Positions 50,491 to 59,747 are shown, counted from the first letter of the stretch. The stretch is 64,000 nucleotides of DNA from Streptomyces sp. Ag109_O5-1 (GCF_003814875.1 NZ_RKQF01000001.1:5270001-5334000), one strand, 5' to 3'. Made by a program: numbers and translations. Notes: generated from the sequence alone by a model not told the origin.

Positions 50491-51348
50491 TCAACTGGCC
50501 GCCCGGTCGCGCAGCACACTGCGCAGGGAGACGGGCTCGCGGCCGATCAGTTCCGCCAGGGTGGGGTCGACGGTCGCGAACTCGCCCTCGCGGGCGGCCA
50601 GGAAGACGCCCAGGAGGTGGTCGGCCGTGTCCGCGGGGACGCCGTCGGCCGCCAGTCGGTCGCGGAACGCCTGGTCGGGGGCGATGGTCCGGCTCGCACC
50701 GGCCAGGCCGGCGATGTCGGCGAAGGTCAGCGCCTCGGCCGCCGTCAGCGGAGGCGTCGGGCCCTCGAAGCGGCCCTCGTCCGCCAGGATCACGGCCGCC
50801 GCCTCCGCCAGGTCGTCGTGGTCCGTCCAGGAGACCGGGCCGTCGGCCGGGAGGGCCAGTTCGCCGGTGGCCAGGCCGTGGCCGGCGAACTGCAGCGCGC
50901 TCGCCGTGTAGAAGCCGTTGCGGAGGGAGGTGTAGGGGACACCCGAGGCGGCCAGGTACGCCTCCGTGGCCGCGTGGTCGCGGCAGGCCTGGAAGCGGGA
51001 GGTGGGACTGGCGCCCATGTGTGCGGTGTAGAGGATGCGGCGGGCACCGGCCGCCACGGCCGCGTCGATGGCGGTGCGGTGCTGTCGCACGCCCTCCTCG
51101 CCCAGCCGGTCGACGGAGACGATCAGTATCTGGGTGGCGCCCTCGAAGGCGTGCGCCAGGCCGCCCGGGTCGGTGAAGCCGCCCTCCCGAACCCGCACGC
51201 CCCGGTCCGCGAGGGGCTGTGCCTTCTTCGGGTCGCGGACGCTGACGCCGACGGTCTCGGCCGGTACCCGGGTCAGCAGCCGCTCCACGATCCGGCCGCC
51301 GAGCTGTCCGGTGGCTCCGGTCACGACGATCACGATGTCCTCCGGCAC
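50491..51348 (-). CDS. NAD(P)-binding NmrA-like oxidoreductase
   Basis: 285 residues. Starts IVIVVTGATGQLGGRIVERLL (G-x-x-G-x-x-G), with RDPKKAQPLADRGVRVREG and RILYTAHMGASPTS. It lacks the Tyr-x3-Lys catalytic pair, as in NmrA-like or quinone oxidoreductase QOR2-type atypical SDRs, which act on quinones or sense NADP. Divergent from a TetR regulator gene, its likely controller. Confidence 0.85.
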   Translation of the reverse strand: MPEDIVIVVTGATGQLGGRIVERLLTRVPAETVGVSVRDPKKAQPLADRGVRVREGGFTDPGGLAHAFEGATQILIVSVDRLGEEGVRQHRTAIDAAVAAGARRILYTAHMGASPTSRFQACRDHAATEAYLAASGVPYTSLRNGFYTASALQFAGHGLATGELALPADGPVSWTDHDDLAEAAAVILADEGRFEGPTPPLTAAEALTFADIAGLAGASRTIAPDQAFRDRLAADGVPADTADHLLGVFLAAREGEFATVDPTLAELIGREPVSLRSVLRDRAAS

Positions 51349-51436
51349 GATGCGATATCAGTGGAAACATCTTCACGATAACATCGATACTAACGATGGA
51401 AGCAAGAGGGCGATATCGTTGATATATCGTTGACGC
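51349..51436. promoter_or_regulatory. Divergent operator region for TetR and NmrA-like genes
   Basis: CATCG-n7-CGATG inverted repeat at 51382-51398, and a direct repeat ATATCGTTG at 51413-51421 and 51424-51432 (11 bases apart, one helical turn). AACGAT at 51392-51397 is the inverse of the ATCGTT core. Likely TetR binding sites; AT-rich for the genome. Confidence 0.55.
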
Positions 51437-52135
51437 ATGGGCTCGGAAGCACGTGACACGGACACCCGGCAGCGCGTCGTCGACGCCGCCATCGGACTGC
51501 TGGAGCGGGAGGGGCGGGACGCCGTCACCACCCGGGCGGTCGCGGTCGCCGCGGGGCTGCAGCCCCCGGCCATCTACCGGCTGTTCGGCGACAAGGACGG
51601 GCTGCTGGAGGCCGTGGCGGAGCACGGGTTCGCCACGTTCCTCGCCGGCAAGCGGGTCGATCCGGACCCCGAGGACCTGATCGAGGACCTGCGGGGCAGC
51701 TGGGACCTCGCGGTCGAGTTCGGGCTGGAGAACCCCGCGCTGTACATGCTGATGTACAGCGACACCTCGCACAGCGGGTCGGCCGCCTTCCGGGCCGGGC
51801 TGGAGATCCTGCGGGGGCGGGTGCGGCGGCTCGCCGCCGGCGGGTGGCTGCGGGTCGGCGAGGACCTCGCCGTCGACGTCATCCACGCCACCGCCCGGGG
51901 CGCCGTCCTCACCTGGCTGTCCGCGCCCGAGACCGGCCGCGACCCGGCCCTGCTGACCACCCTCCGGGAGGCCATGGTCACGGCCGTCACCAGCGAGAAG
52001 CCCGCCGTACGGACCACCGGTCCCGCCGGTGCCGCCCGCGCGCTGCGCGCCGCCCTCCCCGACCAGACGGCCCTCAGCGGCGCGGAGCAGCACCTGCTGC
52101 GGGAGTGGCTGAATCGCCTTGCCGAGGACGCCTAG
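51437..52135 (+). CDS. TetR-family regulator
   Basis: 232 residues. N-terminal helix-turn-helix: QRVVDAAIGLLEREGRDAVTTRAVAVAAGLQPPAIYRLFGDKDGLLEAV. The C-terminal ligand-binding helices include PALYMLMYSDTSHSG. It probably represses the divergent NmrA-like oxidoreductase gene and itself. Ligand unknown. Confidence 0.9.
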   Translation: MGSEARDTDTRQRVVDAAIGLLEREGRDAVTTRAVAVAAGLQPPAIYRLFGDKDGLLEAVAEHGFATFLAGKRVDPDPEDLIEDLRGSWDLAVEFGLENPALYMLMYSDTSHSGSAAFRAGLEILRGRVRRLAAGGWLRVGEDLAVDVIHATARGAVLTWLSAPETGRDPALLTTLREAMVTAVTSEKPAVRTTGPAGAARALRAALPDQTALSGAEQHLLREWLNRLAEDA

Positions 52136-52271
52136 CGTGCTACGGTTGGAGTGTTGCAGTTGTGGTACCCATGAACCTGTGTGCGCCTGATGGGATTGCT
52201 TCTCCTTCAGGCGCATTATCTGTTTTCCGGCATCTCCGGATGGGGCCATTTGCCTACAGAAGGAGAAAGTC
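52136..52271 (+). promoter_or_regulatory. Leader of the second csp gene with hairpin
   Basis: TGCGCCTGA at 52182-52190 pairs with TCAGGCGCA at 52207-52215 (9 base pairs, 16-base loop); the gene's AGAAGGAG ribosome site follows at about 52258-52265. TTGCAGT-type words are shared with the first csp leader. Confidence 0.55.
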
Positions 52272-52475
52272 ATGGCACAGGGAACCGTGAAGTGGTTCAA
52301 CGCCGAAAAGGGTTTCGGCTTCATCGCGCAGGACGGCGGCGGCCCCGACGTCTTCGCCCACTACTCGAACATCGCGACGCAGGGCTTCCGTGAGCTCCAG
52401 GAGGGCCAGCGCGTGTCCTTCGACGTCACGCAGGGCCAGAAGGGCCCGCAGGCGGAGAACATCGTCCCCGCCTGA
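52272..52475 (+). CDS. Cold-shock protein (CspA family), second
   Basis: 67 residues: GTVKWFNAEKGFGFI and DVFAHYSNI, ending AENIVPA. Twin of 47762-47965. AGAAGGAGAAAG precedes the ATG. The helicase gene downstream follows a strong terminator, so any co-expression would need read-through or a separate promoter. Both would fit cold adaptation or RNA remodelling. Confidence 0.95.
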   Translation: MAQGTVKWFNAEKGFGFIAQDGGGPDVFAHYSNIATQGFRELQEGQRVSFDVTQGQKGPQAENIVPA

Positions 52476-52496
52476 TCGCCGGACGCCCATCCGCGC

Positions 52497-52541
52497 ACCG
52501 GGGTCCGCACCGTCATGGTGCGGACCCCGGTTTGTGCTGTT
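52497..52541 (+). terminator. Strong hairpin terminator after the second csp gene
   Basis: A perfect 15-base stem: ACCGGGGTCCGCACC (52497-52511), loop GTCAT, GGTGCGGACCCCGGT (52517-52531), then a T-rich tail TTGTGCTGTTT. Confidence 0.9.
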
Positions 52542-52562
52542 TCCAGGAAGGCAGACCACCGC

Positions 52563-54341
52563 ATGTCCCGCAGGCCCCAGAGATCGAACCGGCGCACCTC
52601 GTCAGCCCCGCCGCCGTCCACGTCGGCACCGACGGAGTTCCGGCTGCCGGAGAACACGACGCCCGCGCTTCCCGCCGTCGAGGACTTCGCCGCTCTGGAC
52701 ATGCCCGCGGGGCTGCTGAAGACGCTCACCGCGCAGGGCGTGACCACGCCGTTCCCCATCCAGGCCGCCACCCTGCCCAACTCGCTCGCGGGCCGCGACC
52801 TGCTGGGCCGGGGACGCACCGGCTCCGGGAAGACCCTCGCGTTCGGGCTGGCGCTGCTGGCCCGTACCGCCGGACTGCGGGCGCAGCCCAGGGCGCCCCT
52901 CGCCCTCGTGCTGGTGCCCACGCGTGAACTCGCGCAGCAGGTGACGGACGCGCTGACCCCCTACGCGACCGCCGTGAACCTCCGGCTGGCCACCGTGGTC
53001 GGCGGGCTGTCCATCACCAAGCAGGCCGCCACGCTCCGGCGCGGCGCGGAAGTGGTCGTGGCGAGTCCCGGCAGGCTCAACGACCTCGTGGAGCGCGGGG
53101 ACTGTGTGCTCGACGACGTCCGCATCACGGTGCTGGACGAGGCCGACCAGATGACCGACATGGGGTTCCTGCCGCAGATCACCAAGCTGATCGAGAAGGT
53201 ACGGCCGGACGGGCAGCGGATGCTCTTCTCGGCCACTCTCGACCGGAACATCGACCGTCTGGTGCAGCGGTTCCTGACCGACCCCGTGGTGCACTCCGTG
53301 GACCCGTCCGCGGGAGCGGTGACGACCATGGAGCACCACGTGCTCCACGTCCAGGACGAGACCGACAAGAAGGCCGTCACCACGCGCATCGCGGCCCGGG
53401 ACGGCCGGGTCATCCTCTTCCTCGACACCAAGAGGTCCGCCGACCGGCTCGCCAAACGGCTGCTGGCCGTCGGCGTCCGCGCGGCGGCGCTGCACGGCGG
53501 CCGCTCCCAGCCGCAGCGCACCCGCACCCTGGAGCAGTTCAAGAACAACGAGGTCACCGCGCTGGTGGCGACGAACGTCGCGGCCCGGGGCATACACATC
53601 GACGACCTCGACCTCGTCGTGAACGTCGATCCGCCCACCGACCACAAGGACTACCTCCACCGGGGCGGCCGCACGGCCCGTGCCGGGGGCTCCGGCAGCG
53701 TGGTCACGCTGGTGCTGCCCGACCAGAAGCGGGACGTCAGCCGGCTCATGTCGGACGCGGGCATCCGCCCCCGGACCGCGAGCATCACGTCGAGCGACGC
53801 GGAACTGGCCGCCATCACCGGCGCCCGCGAGCCCTCCGGGGTGGCCGTCACCATCGCGATCCCCCAGCAGGCGGCACCGGCGGAGCCCCGGGACGGCAGC
53901 ACCGGTGCCAAGCCCGGCAGACGCTCCGCCCGCCGCCGCGGAACCGGCGGCAGCCCCGACACGGCGACGGGCCGCCGAGCCACCAACCGCCGGTCCGGCT
54001 CGGGCTCCGGGACGCCGGCGCCCGACGGCACCACCGCATCCGGCAGGCGCGGCACCAACGGCCGAGCAGCAGCCGACACCGGATCAGGCACCCCAGCCGC
54101 CGGCCGCCGCGCCACGACCGCCGCCGGCACGGCCAAGGCCGCCCGGGGATCCGGACGCCGCTCGACGGCCGACGGCACGGGAGGCCCCGCCTCCGACCGC
54201 CGCACCACGGCCTCCGGCGCAGCCGCCGGCGGGTCCCGGCGCCGGACGGCGACCGATGGCACCTCCGGCGCGGCGGCCGAGAACAGCACCCGAGGCCGAG
54301 GCGGCGTCCGCCGAACCGGCCGCCGCTCCTCCGCCGCCTGA
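52563..54341 (+). CDS. DEAD-box RNA helicase
   Basis: 592 residues from ATG 52563 (AGGAAGG upstream). Q motif (TPFPIQAATLP), motif I GRGRTGSGKT, PTRELA, VLDEADQM (DEAD), SAT, and VATNVAARGIHIDDLDLVVN and HRGGRTARAG (motifs V, VI). After about residue 430 a 160-residue low-complexity tail of Arg, Gly, Ser, Thr and Ala is probably disordered and RNA-binding. ATP-dependent RNA unwinding, for example in cold or ribosome assembly, fits the csp neighbour. Confidence 0.93.
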   Translation: MSRRPQRSNRRTSSAPPPSTSAPTEFRLPENTTPALPAVEDFAALDMPAGLLKTLTAQGVTTPFPIQAATLPNSLAGRDLLGRGRTGSGKTLAFGLALLARTAGLRAQPRAPLALVLVPTRELAQQVTDALTPYATAVNLRLATVVGGLSITKQAATLRRGAEVVVASPGRLNDLVERGDCVLDDVRITVLDEADQMTDMGFLPQITKLIEKVRPDGQRMLFSATLDRNIDRLVQRFLTDPVVHSVDPSAGAVTTMEHHVLHVQDETDKKAVTTRIAARDGRVILFLDTKRSADRLAKRLLAVGVRAAALHGGRSQPQRTRTLEQFKNNEVTALVATNVAARGIHIDDLDLVVNVDPPTDHKDYLHRGGRTARAGGSGSVVTLVLPDQKRDVSRLMSDAGIRPRTASITSSDAELAAITGAREPSGVAVTIAIPQQAAPAEPRDGSTGAKPGRRSARRRGTGGSPDTATGRRATNRRSGSGSGTPAPDGTTASGRRGTNGRAAADTGSGTPAAGRRATTAAGTAKAARGSGRRSTADGTGGPASDRRTTASGAAAGGSRRRTATDGTSGAAAENSTRGRGGVRRTGRRSSAA

Positions 54342-54509
54342 ACCGCACCGAACGGCGCCCGACGGTTTCGGCACCGCCGGGCAACGCCGGTCAGCTGCCA
54401 GGCGGTGCCGGTCACCAGCAGAGCGGTGCCGGTCTCGCCCGTTCCTGCCGGGGGCATCGGTCCCGGCAGGGGGCGTGGTGTGGCGGAGGTTCGGTGGGGG
54501 CCGGGGTGG
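54342..54509. other. Convergent spacer
   Basis: Between the helicase and acyl-CoA synthetase stops. GC-rich with CCGGTC-type repeated words (CGGTGCCGGTC); possible bidirectional terminator, not resolved. Confidence 0.3.
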
Positions 54510-56465
54510 TTACTTCGTGTAGAGGCTTTCGATCTCTGTTGCGAAGTCCTTCATGATCTCCTCTCGGCGCAGCTTCATCGAGGGGGTCAGATGACCCGCC
54601 TCCTCGGTGAAGTCGACGGGGAGCATGGTGAAGCGGCGGATGGATTCGGGGCGGGAGACCAGTTTGTTGGCCTCGTCGATCGCCCGCTGCAGGATCGCCT
54701 GCAACTCGGCGTCGTCCAGGAGGAGTTCCGGCGGCACCGGGTGCTTGCCGTTCATCTGGCGCCAGTGGGTGAGGCCGTCCCGGTCGAGGGTGACCAGGGC
54801 GCTGACGTAGGGCAGTCCGTCGCCGACCAGCATCACCTGGGAGATGAGGGGGTGCGAGCGGAGCCAGTTCTCCAGCGGGGCGGGGGCCACCGACTTGCCG
54901 CCGGCCGTGATCAGCATCTCCTTCTTGCGGCCGGTGATGGTGAGGTAGCCCTCGTCGTCCAACTCGCCTATGTCGCCGGTGGCGAGCCAGCCGTCCCGGG
55001 TCGCCGGGACGACCCCGCCGGCCGCCGGATCCCAGTAGCCGCGCAGGACGTGGTCACCGGCGACCAGGATCTCGCCGTCGGCGGCTATGCGGACCTTCGT
55101 GCCGGGCATCGGCCAGCCCACCGTGCCCAGGCGGGGCTTGAGGGGCGGGGTGCAGGTGGTGGCGGCGGTGGTCTCGGTCAGGCCGTAGCCCTCGTAGATC
55201 TCGATGCCGGCTCCGGCGTAGAACGCGGCGAGGCGGCGGCCCAGCGGGGAGCCGCCGCAGATGATGTGGCGGACCTTGCCGCCCATGGCGGTGCGGATAC
55301 GGCGGTAGACCAGCGGGTCGTAGAAGGAACGGGCGGTCTTCAGGGCGCGGCCGGGACCGCTGCCGGTGCCGGTCTGCTTGGCCTCCAGCGCCTCGCCGTA
55401 GCGCTGCGCGACCCCGGTGGCCCGGTCGAAGACGGTGACCCGGCCGCCCGACTCCGCCTTGGCCCGCGCGGTGTTGAAGACCTTCTCCAGCATGTAGGGG
55501 ATGGTGAGCAGACAGGTCGGCTTGAACGCGGCGAGGTCCGGGAGCAGGTCCTCGGCCTTGAGGCTCGGGGCGTGGCCGAGGCGGACCCGGGCGCGGATGC
55601 AGGCGACCGCCACCATGCGCCCGAAGACATGGGACATGGGGAGGAAGAGGAGGATGGAGACCTCCTCGTCGTTGCGTGCCTTGAAGATCGGGTAGAGGAG
55701 TTCGATCGCGTTGTCGACCTCGGCGAAGAAGTTGCCGTGCGAGAGGGCGCAGCCCTTGGGGCGGCCGGTGGTGCCCGAGGTGTAGATGAGGGTGGCGAGG
55801 GTTTCGGGGCCCAACATGCCCCGCCGTACGCCCACTTCGGCGTCGTGGACGTTCGGGCCCGCCTCCGCGAGCCGGTCCACGTGCCCCTTCTCCATCACCC
55901 ACAGGTGCCGCAGATCGGGCAGCCGGTCGAGTTCGGGGCCGAGCGCGGCGGCCTGCGCGGCGGTCTCGGTGACCAGGGCGACCGCGCCGGAGTCGTGCAG
56001 GATCCAGCGGGTCTGGAAGACGGACGAGGTCGGGTAGATGGGGACGGTCACCAGACCGGCCGCCCAGGCGCCGAAGTCGAGGAGCGTCCACTCGTACGTC
56101 GTCCGGGCCATGACCGCGATCCGGTCGCCCGGCATCAGCCCCTCCGCGATCAGGCCCTTCGCCACCGCCTGCACCTGCGCGGCGAACCCGTCCGCCGTCA
56201 CGTCCTCCCAACGGCCCTCACCGTCCGCGGGTTTGCGGCTGAGCACGATCGCGCCGGGATCCCGCTCCGCGTTCTCGAACGGCAGGTCGGCGAGCGACCC
56301 ATGCCGTACCGGCGGCGCGAACGGCGGTACGTACGCCTCCCGCACCACCCCGCTGAGCCGCTGCACGAGGGGCTCGACCAGGACCGGCTTGCCGTCGTAG
56401 TCCGTGGCGTTGACGGTGACACCGGAGGAGACCGGCGGGGCGTTCTGGAAAGAGGAAGTGGACAC
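54510..56465 (-). CDS. Long-chain fatty acid--CoA ligase (AMP-binding)
   Basis: 651 residues. AMP-binding signature LIYTSGTTGRPKGCALSHGN, then HIICGGSPLGRRLAAFYAGAGIEIYEGYGLTETT, GWLATGDIGELDDEGYLTITGRKKEMLITAGGKSVAP (hinge and core Lys region). It activates long-chain fatty acids as acyl-CoA through acyl-AMP. Divergent from the fabG-like gene with 310 bases between, and near a MaoC dehydratase and a TetR regulator, a lipid-metabolism block. Confidence 0.93.
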   Translation of the reverse strand: MSTSSFQNAPPVSSGVTVNATDYDGKPVLVEPLVQRLSGVVREAYVPPFAPPVRHGSLADLPFENAERDPGAIVLSRKPADGEGRWEDVTADGFAAQVQAVAKGLIAEGLMPGDRIAVMARTTYEWTLLDFGAWAAGLVTVPIYPTSSVFQTRWILHDSGAVALVTETAAQAAALGPELDRLPDLRHLWVMEKGHVDRLAEAGPNVHDAEVGVRRGMLGPETLATLIYTSGTTGRPKGCALSHGNFFAEVDNAIELLYPIFKARNDEEVSILLFLPMSHVFGRMVAVACIRARVRLGHAPSLKAEDLLPDLAAFKPTCLLTIPYMLEKVFNTARAKAESGGRVTVFDRATGVAQRYGEALEAKQTGTGSGPGRALKTARSFYDPLVYRRIRTAMGGKVRHIICGGSPLGRRLAAFYAGAGIEIYEGYGLTETTAATTCTPPLKPRLGTVGWPMPGTKVRIAADGEILVAGDHVLRGYWDPAAGGVVPATRDGWLATGDIGELDDEGYLTITGRKKEMLITAGGKSVAPAPLENWLRSHPLISQVMLVGDGLPYVSALVTLDRDGLTHWRQMNGKHPVPPELLLDDAELQAILQRAIDEANKLVSRPESIRRFTMLPVDFTEEAGHLTPSMKLRREEIMKDFATEIESLYTK

Positions 56466-56775
56466 GGAGCGGCTCCTCGGGCGTGCAGCGGGTGAACTGC
56501 TTGCTGCATGACGTACGCGCCTCGCGCACCGAGGCGTTCACCGGGACCGGGCCTCAGAAAGGGGTTACCGGCAGTTAGACAGGAGAGCGTACGGGCCCGC
56601 TGTGGCGGGTTTGTGAGGTTTCCGGGTTGGTCCGGGGCCGGGCCTGTGCAATCCCGGAGCTTACGTGAGGGTCTCTCACCTTAGGCCCGACTCCTGAACC
56701 TTGACAGCTGTGACGTAGACTTACCTGCGGTAACCTTACTCGAAAGTCAGAAATCGGGCGAGCCTGAGGACGGAC
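56466..56775. promoter_or_regulatory. Divergent promoter of the acyl-CoA ligase and FabG-like genes
   Basis: 310 bases without a gene. A palindrome TTACC-TGC-GGTAA sits at 56721-56733 in a stretch that includes TTGACA at 56701-56706. Likely operator for a TetR-type regulator such as that at 59748. The ribosome site for the FabG-like gene is GAGGACG. Confidence 0.5.
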
Positions 56776-58080
56776 ATGACGGACCGCTATCTGAGCTTCA
56801 CCGCCACCGCGCCGGGCCGCTTCCTCACCCGACGGCTCGGGCTGCCGCAACCGGCGAAGCTGGTACGTCGGTCGCAAACGCCTTCCCTGCACGGCGAGTT
56901 GTTGCATCTCACGGCCGGCAAGTCCGATCTCGACCTGGCTCCGGTGCTCGCCCGTACGGGACTTGCGGCCGACCGATCGGGCACCCCCGTCGCCGTCGTC
57001 CTCGACGCCACCGGGGTGCGGGACGTCGGTGCGCTGGCCGAGGTGCACGCGGCCCTCCACCCCGTCGTACGGTCCGTCGCGGCGAGCGGGCGGGTGGTGG
57101 TGCTGGGCGCTCCGCTCGACCCCGCCGACCATCACCAGGCCGCCGCCCAGCAGGCGTTGGAGGGCTTCACCCGCTCCCTGGGCAAGGAGATCGGGCAGGG
57201 CCGGACCGTCAACCTCGTACGGCTCGGCGGGGATGCGGGGGCCGCCGAGTCCACGCTGCGGTTTCTGCTCTCGCCGCGGTCCGCGTACGTCAGCGGACAG
57301 GTCGTCGAGGTCGGGGCGGGCGGCTTCACCGTCCCGGACGACTGGGAACGACCGCTCGCGGGGCGCACCGCGCTGGTCACCGGGGCGGCCCGCGGGATCG
57401 GGGCCGCCGTCGCCGAGACGCTGGCGCGGGACGGGGCGCGGGTCGTCGTCCTCGATGTGCCGGCCGCGGAGGCGGAGGCGCGTGCGCTGGCCGAGCGGCT
57501 GGGCGGAAGCGCGGTGGCGCTGGACATCACCGAGGCGGACGCGGGGGCGCGGATCGCGGATGCGCTGCCGGAGGGGCTGGACGTCCTCGTCCACAACGCG
57601 GGGATCACCCGCGACCGGCGGTTGGTCAACATGCCCGCCGAGCGGTGGAGTTCGGTGCTGGAGGTGAATCTCGGGAGTGTGCTGCGCACGACGGACGCGC
57701 TGCTGGAGCGTGGGGCGCTGAAGGCCGGTGGGCGGATCGTCGGTACGGCGTCCATCGCCGGGATCGCCGGTAATGCGGGGCAGACGAATTACGGGGCGAG
57801 CAAGGCGGGGGTGGTGGGGCTGGTCCGGTGCCTGGCGCCGCGGGCGGCGAGTGAGTTCGGGGTGACCGTGAATGCGGTGGCACCCGGGTTCATCGAGACG
57901 AAGATGACCGCCGCGATTCCCTTGTTCATCCGGGAGGCGGGGCGGCGGATGAACTCGCTGGCGCAGGGTGGGGTGCCGGGGGATGTGGCGGAGACGGTGG
58001 GGTGGTTGGTGCAGCCGGGGTCGGGAGCCGTGAACGGGCAGGTCGTGCGGGTTTGCGGACAGAGCCTTTTGGGGGCCTGA
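56776..58080 (+). CDS. Long-type 3-oxoacyl-[ACP/CoA] reductase (FabG4-like SDR)
   Basis: 434 residues, about twice a normal FabG. The first ~190 residues form a Rossmann-like domain without the classical GxxxGxG. The second half is a full SDR: ALVTGAARGIGAAVAETLA, DVPAAEAEARALAERLG, VHNAGITRDRRLV and the catalytic S-Y-x3-K (TASIAGIAGNAGQTNYGASKAG). FabG4-type enzymes reduce 3-oxoacyl-CoA/ACP with NADH. The following MaoC dehydratase matches the next step. Confidence 0.9.
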   Translation: MTDRYLSFTATAPGRFLTRRLGLPQPAKLVRRSQTPSLHGELLHLTAGKSDLDLAPVLARTGLAADRSGTPVAVVLDATGVRDVGALAEVHAALHPVVRSVAASGRVVVLGAPLDPADHHQAAAQQALEGFTRSLGKEIGQGRTVNLVRLGGDAGAAESTLRFLLSPRSAYVSGQVVEVGAGGFTVPDDWERPLAGRTALVTGAARGIGAAVAETLARDGARVVVLDVPAAEAEARALAERLGGSAVALDITEADAGARIADALPEGLDVLVHNAGITRDRRLVNMPAERWSSVLEVNLGSVLRTTDALLERGALKAGGRIVGTASIAGIAGNAGQTNYGASKAGVVGLVRCLAPRAASEFGVTVNAVAPGFIETKMTAAIPLFIREAGRRMNSLAQGGVPGDVAETVGWLVQPGSGAVNGQVVRVCGQSLLGA

Positions 58081-58104
58081 GCACCATTTCAAGGTGCGGG
58101 TTGT

Positions 58105-58180
58105 GTGTGGCTGGTCGCGCAGTTCCTCCCCCAGCCTTCGGCCGGGGGTACCCTCAGCGCCCCTGAAGGGGCGCTTCCCT
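58105..58180. repeat. Dispersed Streptomyces intergenic repeat
   Basis: GTGGCTGGTCGCGCAGTTCC, then a CCCCCAGCCTTCGGCCGGGGG hairpin and GCGCCCCTGAAGGGGCGC hairpin. The first word recurs at 1268 and 61443; the second resembles 62768-62806. Confidence 0.6.
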
Positions 58181-58204
58181 CAACGGTGTCGGAAGGCGAA
58201 CCCT

Positions 58205-59095
58205 GTGATCGTCCTCAGTAGTGCCCCTTCCCTCGGGCCCCTCCTCGCCCTCGGCGCGCTGCGGTCCCCCTTCAAGAAGCCCTCCGCCGGCGCGGACTTC
58301 CCCCGCGCCCGGCTCGTGCTCGCCTCCCTCCGGCCCGATCTCCGGAAGCTCGCCGCCTACGAACGCGTCTGCGGTTTCGCCACCGGTGACGACGGGCTGC
58401 CCGTCACCTACCCCCATGTCCTCGGGTTTCCGCTGGCCATGCGGCTCATGAGCGGGCGGGACTTTCCGCTGCCGCTGCTGGGGCTGGTGCACACCTCCAT
58501 CGAGATCGTGCGCCACGCCGAACTGCCCGGCGACGGGACGTACGAGATCTCCGTGCACATCGAGAAGTTGAGTCCGCATCGGCGCGGGACCGAGGCCACC
58601 GTCGTGACCGAGGTGCGGGTCGCGGACGACGTGGTGTGGGAGTCGCGGAGCACCTATCTGGCGCGGCACCGGACCGAAACGGCACCTGCGGACGGCCCCC
58701 GGGAGCAGGAGCGCGCTCCCCTGCCCGCCGTCGAGGAGTGGCGGATCGCCGGGGACGTCGGGCGGCGGTACGGTGCCGCCTCCGGGGACCGCAACCCCAT
58801 CCATCTGCACCCGCTGACCGCCCGGCTCTTCGGCTTTCCCCGTGCCATCGCGCACGGCATGTGGACCGTGGCCCGGTGTCTCGCCGCTCACGGTGCGCCC
58901 GAACGGGCGCGGGTGACGGCGGAGTTCAGGGCGCCGGTGCTGTTGCCGGGGACGGTGACGTACGCGGAGGACGACGCCGGGCGGTTCGAGTTGCGGGACG
59001 GGGACCGTGTGCACGTCGAGGGACGGGTGGAACGGCTCGGCCCGGGGCCGCTCCAGGGCCGCCCGGGTTCAGTACCTCTTCCAGGCGATCAGTGA
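58205..59095 (+). CDS. MaoC-like enoyl hydratase/dehydratase
   Basis: 296 residues from GTG 58205 with GGAAGG seven bases upstream. Two hot-dog halves: the N-terminal half (LPVTYPHVLGFPLAMRLM, VHIEKLSPHRRGTE) and a C-terminal half with the hydratase 2 motif AASGDRNPIHLHPLTARLFGFPRAIAHGMW, holding the Asp/His pair. It hydrates or dehydrates acyl-CoA/ACP intermediates, R-specific in this family. Its 3' end overlaps the convergent gene by 27 bases. Confidence 0.9.
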   Translation: MIVLSSAPSLGPLLALGALRSPFKKPSAGADFPRARLVLASLRPDLRKLAAYERVCGFATGDDGLPVTYPHVLGFPLAMRLMSGRDFPLPLLGLVHTSIEIVRHAELPGDGTYEISVHIEKLSPHRRGTEATVVTEVRVADDVVWESRSTYLARHRTETAPADGPREQERAPLPAVEEWRIAGDVGRRYGAASGDRNPIHLHPLTARLFGFPRAIAHGMWTVARCLAAHGAPERARVTAEFRAPVLLPGTVTYAEDDAGRFELRDGDRVHVEGRVERLGPGPLQGRPGSVPLPGDQ

Positions 59096-59386
59096 GTTCT
59101 TCTTCCCTCCCGGGTTGTACCCCAGGTCCAGGTAACCGGAGTTCGCGCGGGGGGTGGTGAAGCCGGTCGCCTCCGTGCTGAAGGTCAGGCCGCTGTCGCT
59201 CGGGGCGTCATAGACCGTCAGGCCGCTGACCGACCAGCTGACGAACTTGCCGCCGGTCAGCCACTCGGCCGGATACGGACCGGACAACGCCGGCTTGAGC
59301 AGTTTGCTGACCTGGCCGTGCCCGGCCCGGGTGCCGAGGGCCGTGAGCGCCCACTGACCGCTGCCGTCCGAAACAGCCTCCCCCAT
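59069..59386 (-). CDS. Hypothetical 105-residue protein
   Basis: From ATG 59386. Probably beta-rich: FVSWSVSGLTVYDAPSDSGLTFSTEATGFT and YLDLGYNPGGKKNSLIAWKRY. No signal peptide or membrane helix in this reading. The MaoC stop lies 27 bases inside it. It looks like a C-terminal domain, so it could be the tail of a longer ancestral gene. No family recognised. Confidence 0.5.
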   Translation of the reverse strand: MGEAVSDGSGQWALTALGTRAGHGQVSKLLKPALSGPYPAEWLTGGKFVSWSVSGLTVYDAPSDSGLTFSTEATGFTTPRANSGYLDLGYNPGGKKNSLIAWKRY

Positions 59387-59747
59387 AAGGCCTTACGAAG
59401 CATTTCGCTTCCACCATGCAGCGGATCACGAAGATCCCGGCACCGAATAATTCCGATGTCGGGAGGGGACGTCAATCCTCTTATCAGCGGGGGCAGTTGA
59501 AGCCGCTGTCGCCACATCCGCGGGCCGTGCGGAGGGGAAAAAGGGCCCTTGCCCGCCTCCGCACCTTTCGGCCCACCCCGCCACGGCGGCCTCTTTGCTC
59601 AAACTCTTCGACACCCGGGGCACAGCATCAGGATCACTTAACCTAGGTGCCATCTGCGCATCGCAGGCCCGGACCGTCCGGCTTTCCCAGATTTATTTTC
59701 GATGTCAATTCACTGTGGGCGTTCTGTGCGCGGAAAACGCCGCGAAA
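59387..59747. other. Gene-poor stretch
   Basis: 361 bases. Several short frames exist, but none is supported. It holds an AT-rich stretch near 59690-59720. It lies upstream of the 59386 gene and downstream of the TetR gene. Confidence 0.35.
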
